Below, one piece after another: positions 26,601 to 34,462 of a stretch of 56,899 nucleotides of DNA; the stretch's first letter is position 1, and each line of letters begins with the position of its first letter. A program made the translations under genes and the position numbers. This DNA comes from a virus. The stretch is from positions 1-56,899 of IMG/VR virus record IMGVR_UViG_3300010400_000024; one strand, given 5' to 3'. The notes under the pieces are model-generated. The model was given only the letters and a program-made list of their open reading frames with translations, was not told where the DNA came from and searched no databases.

Positions 26601-28723
26601 CCAATACCAAGCAAGCCACTAATTACACCACCACGTCCTACAGTTAGTTGTGCGGCGGCAAGCCCTCTCATAGCGCCAGTTAGTTTAACCGCAGCAACGG
26701 CAGCAATACCCAACGTTATCGCAAAGCCTTGCCATGAACCGAAGGCGAAGTTAGTGATTACATCAAGAACGTCAGTTAACGCTGTGATATGACCAGTCAA
26801 AGCAGCAGCAGTTAGTCCTACAAGGACGAACATTGCGCTAAGACTACCCATCAGCCCTATATAACGCCCAAAGAAACTAAACATTCTTATCAAGGTTCCA
26901 GAGACAAATGCCAACGCACCACCAACTAGCATAAATACAGCAGCGTAAGCAGCCCAACGCCCAACCATGTTCTTAGTACCTTCATCCAACTTCTGCCACC
27001 AGTGAACTATTCTTTCAAGGTAAGGTGCCATCTGTAGCAGCGCAGGCACCACAGAAGCGCCAATTGCCAACGCCAACGCCTTCAACTGATTTACGAATAC
27101 ACCCCACCTAACACCAGTGGTTTTTTCCATTGCTTTCAAAGACTCTGTGAATTCGTTATGATCCTTCTTCACATCGCCTAGCATCTGCATATACGAGCGT
27201 CCATCCTTACCAGCTTTATCAAAGAATTGAACCAAGAAGGTAAACGCTCTACGTGCTTGAATCGTTCCGGTATTACCACCGATGTTTTTAAAGAAGTTCA
27301 TTGCATCGGTTCCACCACGACGCAACTGTGGGAACTTCGTTACGATCTTACCAATGATTTCATGCAGAGGTAGCAGATGATGAGTGGCATCCTCAACCGT
27401 GATACCAACATCTTTCAAGCCTTTGAGCATCTTCGGACTTGACAACGCTTCTAGAACGCGAGCAAATCCTACACGCGCTTTTGCAACATCTAGGTGCCGT
27501 GTCAAGAATGCGAAGGTACCAATCATTTCATCAAATGACTGGTTAGCTGCTCTTGCTGCGGGAGCAATCGTACTCATTGAAGTAGCAAACTGCTCAAACG
27601 TTATTCTGCCGAAACGAACAGCAGCAAAAGACTTCTGCATCTTGTTAGGCAAGTCAGCCATTCCGCCCTTAAAGTTGTTCAGGACGGTAATGCCCATATC
27701 AGTAGCAACCTGAACAGTAGTCATTCCTGCTACTGCTGCCTGTGCGAACAGCTTTAGAGCTTTGCGTCCACCAGCAAAGCTTACACTGGTAGACGAGTAA
27801 ATGTCATAAGCTGCTTTAGAAAAATCATCCGCTTGAGCCGGGAACTGCGTCATCAAAGAGCGGATATCTTCCTGAAGAACCTTAGAGTTCGCAGCGGTAT
27901 CTTTGAAGCTTTGTCCCGCCTTACGAGTCTGTGTAGCTGCAAGAGTTACACTAGTGTCGAACTTAGCTGCATTGTTCGCCATAACAGCCAAAGTGCCGCC
28001 GAGGACAAGTCCTGCATATTGCGCGATTCTTGCACTATGCTGAAGTATTCGTCCACCGGCGGCAACTTTGTCCCAACGAGCATCGCTCATTGCTTTGTTG
28101 TTAGCCGCTATTTGGGCTGTATTTAGTCGTAATCGGTCGCCGTAAGTAGCAATACGGTTACGCAACACATCGGCTCTAGCAGCAGCTTCTGCTTCTCTTG
28201 CTGACAACGCTTGGAGTGCCATGCTCTGCTTAGTTACAGAAGCACTAGCAACGTCCATCTGTCTTGCAAGATAAGCCTGCTTTGCAGCCAATCTCTCTGA
28301 ATCAATCCGTGCTGCTTTCAAACGCATTGAAAGTTCATCACGTATTGCAGAAGAAGGAGCTAACCTTCTACCACGTTCGAGTCTACTCATCTGAGCCTGA
28401 TTACGAAGCACTTGTGCTTCTCTACCAGCCTGAGAATCTGTAACTCTAGCAACTCTTAGTTTAGCGTTAGCTAATGCGTTCTCGGCAGCAAGTCTATCAC
28501 GCGCCATACCAATAGCACGTTTACCTGTTTCTAGAGATTTCAACTCGTTTGCAGCTATTTGTCTACCTAGCTGCATTTGGTTACGAGCAATTTGAAGAGA
28601 TTGTCCACGCGCTCTTAAACCGCCCATCGTGGACAACCCCTTCAAATCGCCAGCAACGCGACGCAAGGCTCCACTAGCCTGATTCTGTGCTCTGACTATC
28701 AGTAGTAGTTCGCTCGCTCGCAT
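23678..28723 (-). CDS. Tail tape measure protein
   Basis: 1,681 residues, the largest gene. Residues 1-220 are coiled coil rich in Arg/Ala/Gln; about 240-500 is the TP901-type core (AATQTRKAG..., QFPAQADDFSKAAYDIYSS); about 585-790 holds several hydrophobic Gly/Ala-rich stretches that may insert in the host membrane; the remainder is helical. Three copies of a ~65-residue repeat, (V/L)P..LI..L...GPQA......(L/I)N.M....L..YV..W, occur in the last 500 residues. It sets tail length and helps DNA entry. The first codons overlap the frameshifted chaperone extension. Confidence 0.93.
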   Translation of the reverse strand: MRASELLLIVRAQNQASGALRRVAGDLKGLSTMGGLRARGQSLQIARNQMQLGRQIAANELKSLETGKRAIGMARDRLAAENALANAKLRVARVTDSQAGREAQVLRNQAQMSRLERGRRLAPSSAIRDELSMRLKAARIDSERLAAKQAYLARQMDVASASVTKQSMALQALSAREAEAAARADVLRNRIATYGDRLRLNTAQIAANNKAMSDARWDKVAAGGRILQHSARIAQYAGLVLGGTLAVMANNAAKFDTSVTLAATQTRKAGQSFKDTAANSKVLQEDIRSLMTQFPAQADDFSKAAYDIYSSTSVSFAGGRKALKLFAQAAVAGMTTVQVATDMGITVLNNFKGGMADLPNKMQKSFAAVRFGRITFEQFATSMSTIAPAARAANQSFDEMIGTFAFLTRHLDVAKARVGFARVLEALSSPKMLKGLKDVGITVEDATHHLLPLHEIIGKIVTKFPQLRRGGTDAMNFFKNIGGNTGTIQARRAFTFLVQFFDKAGKDGRSYMQMLGDVKKDHNEFTESLKAMEKTTGVRWGVFVNQLKALALAIGASVVPALLQMAPYLERIVHWWQKLDEGTKNMVGRWAAYAAVFMLVGGALAFVSGTLIRMFSFFGRYIGLMGSLSAMFVLVGLTAAALTGHITALTDVLDVITNFAFGSWQGFAITLGIAAVAAVKLTGAMRGLAAAQLTVGRGGVISGLLGIGGNMAAGARVGMAAGGLRGMFAGAAAGATGLGAAIAPIAGIVAAIGGGLLLWKLHMMAVAGEAKRVKEAFDIGAAPRKFGDVFQQLVGSTEDVERSRISIRGINREIASLTKQLAGARGAQRLAILDQLKSLTMDRANAMNALAAATQKNNIQFNAFAKQLGSFVAIRDKAKGLSQEIARLQAFLQTPGGIRASGAIRGQIADLQNQFRALTAQAVASSAGVQRSFDQIVKGWAKLGEFKMPTNKIMGDLFNVAKGMGRMLTIPEIRAVIKAELDPASARALPGKIGAIFRGVKAQRIKIEADDKATAKLKAAQRTVPKALRFPAFTFPSAAPQVKKAQQVAQNAMKPINAHIKVHPPGSGELASIGASITAGIQAGMPAVHQSVVRDVTVNQFKNTLGIKSPSSVMAQEVGKPMMQGITQGILKNVGMLETAATASIEFFTSAAIQKAQEGKKKISDALLIGDIKIQTGTLTQFNNAIAKLTKRHVPKELIDELAAQGPQAAKFIAQIANMSEKELRRYVQAWLRANAQVKRSVRATQADIKKATKDFHDSLLSTIQDMYTSLRETTATQFGDLFAGIDPATYGQGLKDARAAYASQIKDFQGQIGDLNNQLVDAQREASQRLIDAIAARKDELQQAFGQLFGGDWLASATVQTKLEWGKKLGFDDLQKDLQSQVDKFRRWRELLVSLASKVPPELAKQLEALGPEAVDKLEVLNSGTDQQITQYVATWQDGQNQMQAIANKTTVDTSDIMARMSDIVKQIADVMQQMAALQYPKELTGEDLINDLQTQMDQWNTYQDLLQGLIDKGLPPALIEQLSQLGPQAIPMLNALNNMTAGQLDKYVKMWQEKEDTITTDTLKHLNQQLDLWFDYGVNIAQNIVRGIRSQGDYLKDYFTEIVKSLIEENQLPAPPPNRPTGAEGPAHIGTGSSGGVISTLVNPPANQIYNLTVNQAQGESLPATLEKATFRLVNRRTD

Positions 28724-29377
28724 TTAGTTGCTGATCCGCCTCATTCTTCTTATTGTGGTATTCATCAGTTGCTTGCAGAACCTTCTCTATGTATTTAAGG
28801 TGAGAAGGTTCTTGTTGAAATAACCCGCCCGGATTAGGTAAACAGTGTAACCTTTCACACAGGTAGGCTATCTCACACCAATTGTATACCTTCCTTCTTA
28901 AGTCTCGATCTTCGATTCGGTCGCCGCGTCCTGAGATGGCGAGGTAGACCGCTCGATAAAATCCTCCAACGACTCTTCACTCTCATCCTCATTAAGAGCA
29001 TCAATGAGAGCTTCTAGCTCTGATCCAACTTTAGGAGCTAGAAGCTGAAGTGTCATTGGATTACCGAAATCGAGCAAGACACCATTAACATCGGTGATGT
29101 TGTGTTCACCAACGCAATGCTTGAAGTCATAAGCTCTAGACCACTTGCTCAAAGTCTCTAGCTCAAACTTCTGAGTATCATCACCCTTACGACCTCTACC
29201 AGTCGCAGCCTCCATACTCATCTTCGTAGCCTTGTCACGACGTTCTAGCTTTAGACCGAATGGCAGAGGACGAAGCATGACATAACCATCTTCGTCCTCT
29301 GGCACATTCGGATTAGCTTTAAGCGTCTTAAGCTCAAAGCGTTCGTACTTGTTCGGATCAATCGTTCCAACTGGCAT
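28674..29377 (-). CDS. Tail assembly chaperone, -1 frameshift product (gpGT-like)
   Basis: No gene start lies in 28724-28897, yet the -1 frame is open from before the slippage point to a TAG at 28674-28676, inside the tape-measure gene. The 0-frame reads GAT TTT ATC at 28963-28955; the TTT codon can slip back one base on TTTT (28961-28958) and continue as TAT CGA. The product is about 234 residues and gains a 94-residue helical domain (YNWCEIAYLCERLHCLPNPGG...). This is the classic translational frameshift of siphophage tail chaperones. Confidence 0.72.
28898..29377 (-). CDS. Tail assembly chaperone, 0-frame product
   Basis: 159 residues: a moderately basic first half (FGLKLERRDKATKMSMEAATGRG), a helical middle and a very acidic tail (NEDESEESLEDF). 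Place and length fit the gpG-like chaperone just upstream of the tape measure. Contains the slippery TTTT described in the next entry. Confidence 0.78.
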   Translation of the reverse strand: MPVGTIDPNKYERFELKTLKANPNVPEDEDGYVMLRPLPFGLKLERRDKATKMSMEAATGRGRKGDDTQKFELETLSKWSRAYDFKHCVGEHNITDVNGVLLDFGNPMTLQLLAPKVGSELEALIDALNEDESEESLEDFIERSTSPSQDAATESKIET

Positions 29378-29405
29378 GTTCTCTCCTGTGTTAAACGATG
29401 CCTAT

Positions 29406-29537
29406 TTACTGGTCTGTACTTTCAGATGGTGCTGGTGTTTCTTCAGCAGGTGCTTCTTCAGTTGTATCCTCTTCCGGCTCACTAGCGGGAGTTTCCTCCG
29501 TACCGGGAGTTGTCTCTTCTGGCGCTGCTTCACTCAT
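29406..29537 (-). CDS. Small acidic Glu/Pro/Thr-rich protein (43 aa)
   Basis: 43 residues made almost only of Glu, Pro, Thr, Ala and Ser, hence disordered. A strong AGGAGG ribosome site and its place between tail tube and chaperone support a real gene. The same low-complexity style ends the protein at 30571-31011. Confidence 0.6.
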   Translation of the reverse strand: MSEAAPEETTPGTEETPASEPEEDTTEEAPAEETPAPSESTDQ

Positions 29538-29563
29538 GTTATCCTCCTTTCCTCTCCTAAGGA

Positions 29564-30571
29564 TTACGTGATGTTTACTGCACCCTTGACGGTAATCTGA
29601 TAAGGGTTGCCGCCTGCGATACCAAGAGCGTGTCCAGTTGTCTGTGCCATGATAAGATCAGCGATACCACCAAGACCGATATCGTATGAATCATAGGCAC
29701 TTCTGTTAAACGTAATCTGGACACCTTCCGTTGACGCAGCGAACGTACCCGTAGGACGTACTGATTCAAGTCTAACTGCTCTCTGTGTGGCAGCCTTGAA
29801 GTTGTCGTACTCAGTACGGCTTACGAAGTCTAGCTCAGTTGTGTATCCTGCTTCCGTCTTACCGAAGCTGACGTAAGTAGCGCCACGGTTAGCAACAATG
29901 CGGTTCTGCGCTGAAGCATTGTAATTCATGTTAGCCGTGAAGCCGTTGAAGTCAACACTTGCAGCACCGAATGAAGGTGCCGTACCCGCAGCAGTAACAA
30001 AGACGCTGTGAGCATCTGCACCAAACAACTCAGGCGTGACCCATGTAGGCGTACCGTTACCACCTGGCTGCTGCTCGTTCTGGCCTACAATACCGAAAGT
30101 TACCTTTAGAACTCCACCGTCGATTGTCCACTCCATTGTATTAACGGAGCAACCACCGTAACCAAAGCCAATACCGTTACGAATAACTGACAACGATGCT
30201 GTTCTCTGTACCGCTCCTGAAGCTGCCGTACTTTGTGAACCAGCCTGTGAAGGAACGAAGTCATACGTCCAAGGATCAGCAGCACCCGTCTTAGTGATAG
30301 AGTGCCTTGAGCAGTAAAGAAGATAAGGCAGGAAGTTAGCATCAGCTTCCATAACAACATCGCCTTCGACGTGGTAGTAACCGGACTTAACATCGGAGTC
30401 GATAGTTTGTTGCCTAATCTGCTCTGAGTAGTACTTATCCTCAACGTAATGCAAACTCTCGCTGAGAATAGGCATGAAAATCGTACCAGCAGTAGTTGGA
30501 GGCAAATAAGTACCTACTGCCACTTCAAACGTAAAGGCTAGATAACCTGAACCGCCTAGACCAGCAGGCAT
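29564..30571 (-). CDS. Major tail tube protein
   Basis: 335 residues, beta-rich, Gly-Gly start (GLGGSGYLAFTFEVAVGTY), regular alternation of strands and an aromatic-rich centre (DPWTYDFVPSQAGSQ), in the expected place upstream of the chaperones and tape measure. Forms the stacked rings of the tail tube. TAATG overlap with the previous gene. Confidence 0.82.
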   Translation of the reverse strand: MPAGLGGSGYLAFTFEVAVGTYLPPTTAGTIFMPILSESLHYVEDKYYSEQIRQQTIDSDVKSGYYHVEGDVVMEADANFLPYLLYCSRHSITKTGAADPWTYDFVPSQAGSQSTAASGAVQRTASLSVIRNGIGFGYGGCSVNTMEWTIDGGVLKVTFGIVGQNEQQPGGNGTPTWVTPELFGADAHSVFVTAAGTAPSFGAASVDFNGFTANMNYNASAQNRIVANRGATYVSFGKTEAGYTTELDFVSRTEYDNFKAATQRAVRLESVRPTGTFAASTEGVQITFNRSAYDSYDIGLGGIADLIMAQTTGHALGIAGGNPYQITVKGAVNIT

Positions 30572-31011
30572 TAGTTGTCACCTCCCGTATCGCTTGTAGT
30601 TGTATCGGAACTACTAGAACTAGTAGTATCCATTAGTGTAGTAGATTTTGGTGCTTCTACCACTTCTTCCTCTTCTTCAACTTCGGGAGTTCCATTGAGA
30701 TTAGCATGTTCAAAAACTTCACCCGTAGTTGGATCAATATTCATAGCCGTAGGATCAGACGAAGGTGTTGAGGTAACGTCTTTACCCAACACATCTTCAA
30801 GATCGGTGATAATAGGACTTCCAGAAACTTCAAGAAAAGCAGACTGACCGAGAATGTCGTTTGCTCCAACCTGCGCGTAAGCAGCGAAGTTTCTTTCCTC
30901 GTCCTCTGTTACCTCTCTAGCAGTACCGTTCTCAAAGAGACCTAGCCCATTAATCCCGAAAAGCATTCCTTCGGGATAATCAGGGTGATCCACTTTAACT
31001 GTAAGAGCCAT
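30571..31011 (-). CDS. Hypothetical tail-region protein with acidic tail
   Basis: 146 residues: a small folded start (LTVKVDHPDYPEGMLFGINGLGLFENG), then acidic low-complexity sequence with EEEEEVVE and Ser/Thr/Asp runs. Start set at 31011 because GGGAGGA precedes it. Perhaps a tail or capsid accessory protein. Confidence 0.55.
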   Translation of the reverse strand: MALTVKVDHPDYPEGMLFGINGLGLFENGTAREVTEDEERNFAAYAQVGANDILGQSAFLEVSGSPIITDLEDVLGKDVTSTPSSDPTAMNIDPTTGEVFEHANLNGTPEVEEEEEVVEAPKSTTLMDTTSSSSSDTTTSDTGGDN

Positions 31012-31028
31012 GCTTAGATTTCCTCCCT

Positions 31029-31481
31029 TCAATTCCAGTGTTGTTCAGTTATACATTCCCAAGCGAGTCGTGTACCTACGATACCTTCACCCTTTCCTGT
31101 CCTAGCAGCAATAATGCCAGGAGTTGAAGATTCGACAAAACCAAAGATCACTCTTTGACCAAACGTTTTATCTTGCTCAATCAACGTTTCGATTGCTGTT
31201 GCAAACGCCAAATCTTCTTGACTACGCTCAGTGTGGGTTATCGTAAGCTGTGCATGATAAATCCAGATGATGCACCTAAGCGTAACTAGGAAAGTGTGCG
31301 TACCGTGTACTTCTTTAGTCTTAACACCAGGGCTAATCACTACGTTAGGATAGCGAGGAAGCAGATTCTCATCATACTGCCCCACATACTCCATGCCGAG
31401 TAGACCTGCGTTCTCACGGATAAGATCATAAAGCATCTCAACCGCTTCTTCAGGCGTGGTAATCAATTCTATGACTGGCAT
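31029..31481 (-). CDS. Tail terminator-like protein
   Basis: 150 residues in the place of the tail terminator (between virion-morphogenesis and tail-tube genes). Alpha/beta pattern with a helical start (PEEAVEMLYDLIREN) and strands TFLVTLRCIIWIYH, as in gpU-like terminators. TAATG overlap upstream. Confidence 0.62.
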   Translation of the reverse strand: MPVIELITTPEEAVEMLYDLIRENAGLLGMEYVGQYDENLLPRYPNVVISPGVKTKEVHGTHTFLVTLRCIIWIYHAQLTITHTERSQEDLAFATAIETLIEQDKTFGQRVIFGFVESSTPGIIAARTGKGEGIVGTRLAWECITEQHWN

Positions 31482-32119
31482 TACCCGCCACCCAACATAG
31501 GCCCAAACTTACCACCAACCATAGTTTGAACCTTACCACTAGGTCGAACGTAGAAACCGCTAACTCCACCTTCAAACCAGGCATCGAACGCTTCGATAAT
31601 CATCATCTGTGCATCGAAGCTAATACCAACAAACGGACGTGCTGGCATACCACCACCAGCAAGAGGATCAATCTCAAATCCTTTTGCTGACAACTCTTCA
31701 AGGATTGTACGCATACCTTTACCGGCTGCTCCTGTTTCGTGGTAATGCCAATAAGGAGGAAAGCCTGACGTATCAATGAAAAGATCACGTCCATCAATCA
31801 AGTATGCACCATCACTAACTGCTGCATCATGCATAGCACCAGTCAACTGAAGGATAGGATGCTCTCCCCACCTTTCGATAGTGCTATCAGCTAGTGGTGC
31901 CCAAGCTTCACCATCAGGACTTGTCTCCGTATCGAAGTGTTGTTGCATGTCCTGTTGTGCAATGCCTTTAGCAGCTTCAAGTGGAGGAATGAAGTTCTCA
32001 AGATAACCTGCCAACTCCAAAAGTTTAGCGGCAACGACTGAAGGGTCAGGAACCCATGTTATCGAAACCGCTGCTTCACCTAATACACCACCGCCACTAA
32101 GGAAAAGAGTTTCGCTCAT
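31481..32119 (-). CDS. Virion morphogenesis protein (Mu gpG/P2 gpS-like)
   Basis: 212 residues with the phage virion morphogenesis pattern: QQHFDTETSPDGEAWAPLADSTIERW, ILQLTGAMHDAA, and MPARPFVGIS near the end. Works at head-tail joining/tail completion. Confidence 0.78.
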   Translation of the reverse strand: MSETLFLSGGGVLGEAAVSITWVPDPSVVAAKLLELAGYLENFIPPLEAAKGIAQQDMQQHFDTETSPDGEAWAPLADSTIERWGEHPILQLTGAMHDAAVSDGAYLIDGRDLFIDTSGFPPYWHYHETGAAGKGMRTILEELSAKGFEIDPLAGGGMPARPFVGISFDAQMMIIEAFDAWFEGGVSGFYVRPSGKVQTMVGGKFGPMLGGG

Positions 32120-32581
32120 TTAGCTAAACACCTTATCCATCGTGAACTTAGCGCCGGGAGCAGAAGCATTAGGATAGAAGTCGTCAGAGGTTAACGATGC
32201 TACGCCCTCAGCGGGAATCGGAACATTGTTAACATCGACCACTACTAGCACTCCTGTTCTAACTTGGTCAATCATCATGTTAGCTTCGTTATAAAGATTC
32301 TGAGCATACGTGTTTACAGTCTCGATATCCTCACTGTAAAGTAGAGCATACCACTTAGCAGCTATGAGCCTCCCCGCGATACCCCTAATAGCATCAGGGG
32401 TAGTCGCGGGAGAGACCCATGCTGTAAGTGTTGCTGCACTAAAGAAACCCGATAGCAAGCTTCGCACATATCTAGCAACGTCAATTTGAAGTTCATTGTC
32501 GTCACTATCCAACATCTTCGCCTTATCAGACGGAAGATGGGTGTTGATATCATCGAGACTCGCTAGGATTTCAGCAGCCAT
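32120..32581 (-). CDS. Head-tail connector/adaptor protein
   Basis: 153 residues, helical, in the adaptor place after the capsid gene. Pattern DVARYVRSLLSGFFS...AIRGIAGRLIAAKWYALLYSED resembles DUF1320-type (gp36-like) connector proteins. Confidence 0.65.
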   Translation of the reverse strand: MAAEILASLDDINTHLPSDKAKMLDSDDNELQIDVARYVRSLLSGFFSAATLTAWVSPATTPDAIRGIAGRLIAAKWYALLYSEDIETVNTYAQNLYNEANMMIDQVRTGVLVVVDVNNVPIPAEGVASLTSDDFYPNASAPGAKFTMDKVFS

Positions 32582-33003
32582 TACGTGTCCTTGCCTCCAC
32601 CACTACTACTGGAGGTTGCAGACTCTGAAGGGCCAGTTGCAGGCTCGACACCTTCAGGCAGAAGTGCAGTACCAGTTGAAGCAGCGTTAATAGCAATTAC
32701 AGAAGCGATATTCTCTTCTGACGTTTCAACGTCAGTAAGAGCGCCTTCTGCGGCTTTACGCATTTCTTCCCGAAGGAACTCAACTGGACTACCCTGGAAC
32801 GTTTCAGGCATATCAGGATACGCCTGAGAACGTACAGCACCACTATCAATCAACTGCTGCCAACCATCATCGTCAACACCGAGAGCATCCTTATTAACGG
32901 ATTCTCCGGGTTTAACGGTGACTTCCTCTAGGTCAGGGTCTTTATGAGTCCCGTTGTTCTTAGAACTAACGATAGGACTCCATGCAACAAGATCCTTAGC
33001 CAT
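32581..33003 (-). CDS. Hypothetical head-region protein (140 aa)
   Basis: 140 residues: a small N-terminal domain with VTVKPGESVNKDALGVDDDGWQQLIDSGAVR, then a Ser/Glu-rich flexible tail. Directly downstream of the major capsid gene; perhaps a minor head protein. GGGAGGGT before the start. Confidence 0.6.
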   Translation of the reverse strand: MAKDLVAWSPIVSSKNNGTHKDPDLEEVTVKPGESVNKDALGVDDDGWQQLIDSGAVRSQAYPDMPETFQGSPVEFLREEMRKAAEGALTDVETSEENIASVIAINAASTGTALLPEGVEPATGPSESATSSSSGGGKDT

Positions 33004-33024
33004 TGTTTAAACCCTCCCTTCCGT

Positions 33025-34035
33025 TTACGGAATTGCTGCTACAGCGTTTGTGATGAGATAACCGGCAGTTGGTGACACAAGTTTAAGGTCATAGTTCTGA
33101 CTGACCCTAACAATGTCACTCTTACGACCATGCTCATACCATTTATCGGCAGGACGGATAGTACCATCAGGATACACCTGAGCAAACGTCTTACCGAACG
33201 TCTTAGTGCGCTGACCGGGCGTATTGTCTACAATACCAACCCATACGTCCTGCCCCCAAAACGACGTAATTGACTCAGTAGCGTCAATGTTATCCGCCGC
33301 ATTGTACTTACTATCTACCATGAACACGTTTTGAGGCGCTGGAACGTTAAGCAGAGCTTTCCAAGCCTCGGGATCAATCAGCGAGAAGTTCTTAAAGCGA
33401 TCCACAACTCGCGGATGACCTTCAACAACCCCAAGTGCATCAGTTGGGAAGATCATTGTATTAGGCCATCGTCCTGTGTCAATGTAGATACGCATTGCAG
33501 CAGTACGCAGGTTTGTAACAGGATCACTCGTTGAAGCAACTCCACCAGTGTAATCTGACCACTGAGAGGCACCAGCCAACGTGACCTTGTGGTTAGCAGC
33601 ATAGTTAGCGACGTTACGCATTACATTCGCTACTTTCTGCTCCCACTCAAGCATAATGCTACGAGTGATAAGATCAACAGCATCCCTTTCAGGATCAAGC
33701 TGAAGATCGCCACCAAACACAGCGTTAGCAAGACCACCCTGACTTGTTAGCTCTTGACGCTCTTCATCGTGGATGGGGGACTGAAGTGAATGCTCTTTGC
33801 AGAAGAACACATCTTCCGACCATTTACCACCACGAACCTCGTTAGCAACCGTTCCCGGCTCACGACGGGAGGGGTAGATCAACCAGTTGCTACGATCGTA
33901 TACACGGTATCGACCCGACCGTGTTCTAACAGGTGTAATAGGGAACAGTCTACTTGCATACAAATTGTTCTCCACAAAACCAGTAGAGAAACCTGTTAGG
34001 ATCGGATCACTATAAAGTTCACCAGGATCGTACAT
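33025..34035 (-). CDS. Major capsid protein
   Basis: 336 residues, in the order protease-decoration-capsid typical of phages with a Mu-like head. Sequence fits the HK97-fold family: N-arm with YASRLFPI.PV, helical spine FGGDLQLDPERDAVDLITRSIMLEWEQKVANVM, and a C-terminal strand DLKLVSPTAGYLI. GGGAGGTGAG upstream predicts strong translation. Confidence 0.85.
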   Translation of the reverse strand: MYDPGELYSDPILTGFSTGFVENNLYASRLFPITPVRTRSGRYRVYDRSNWLIYPSRREPGTVANEVRGGKWSEDVFFCKEHSLQSPIHDEERQELTSQGGLANAVFGGDLQLDPERDAVDLITRSIMLEWEQKVANVMRNVANYAANHKVTLAGASQWSDYTGGVASTSDPVTNLRTAAMRIYIDTGRWPNTMIFPTDALGVVEGHPRVVDRFKNFSLIDPEAWKALLNVPAPQNVFMVDSKYNAADNIDATESITSFWGQDVWVGIVDNTPGQRTKTFGKTFAQVYPDGTIRPADKWYEHGRKSDIVRVSQNYDLKLVSPTAGYLITNAVAAIP

Positions 34036-34055
34036 TTATTCTACTCACCTCCCTC

Positions 34056-34445
34056 TTATGCCTTGATGTACTTAACGATTGCTAGATCAACAGCAATACG
34101 AACACCAGCGCCAGAAGCAGCCTGTCGTGCAACTCCCCAAACACGCTGAGTAGCAGCAGCAGCAACACAACGACCGTTTGCATCTACTGTAACGTCAGCG
34201 CCTCTAGTAATCGCTGCACCAGCTTCCCACTCTGTAGTACCATCTTCTCTAATCGAAGCACCTTTACCCTTAGCCAACTCAGCAGCACTAACAGCAAACT
34301 GAGAAACGCCAAGTCCAGCTTCGCCTAGAACAGTACAGGGAGTTACGGACTCAGCAGAAGCACCCGGCTTAACCGCACGAAACTTGGTAAGCGCGGCGTC
34401 GGTGTCATAGCCCTTATCCCTCTGATAGTTACCAATTGCAGGCAT
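34056..34445 (-). CDS. Capsid decoration protein (DUF2190-like)
   Basis: 129 residues, Ala/Gly/Val-rich beta protein; CTVLGEAGLGVSQFAVSA and VWGVARQAASGAGVRIAVDL match the style of DUF2190/decoration proteins between protease and capsid genes. Confidence 0.7.
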   Translation of the reverse strand: MPAIGNYQRDKGYDTDAALTKFRAVKPGASAESVTPCTVLGEAGLGVSQFAVSAAELAKGKGASIREDGTTEWEAGAAITRGADVTVDANGRCVAAAATQRVWGVARQAASGAGVRIAVDLAIVKYIKA

Positions 34446-34462
34446 CTATTGTAACCCCCTTT

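Noticed and set aside
26388-26792. Plus-strand frame rich in Ala/Pro opposite the tape measure
   Set aside because: Composition mirrors the Gly/Ala-rich hydrophobic region on the other strand; shadow frame.
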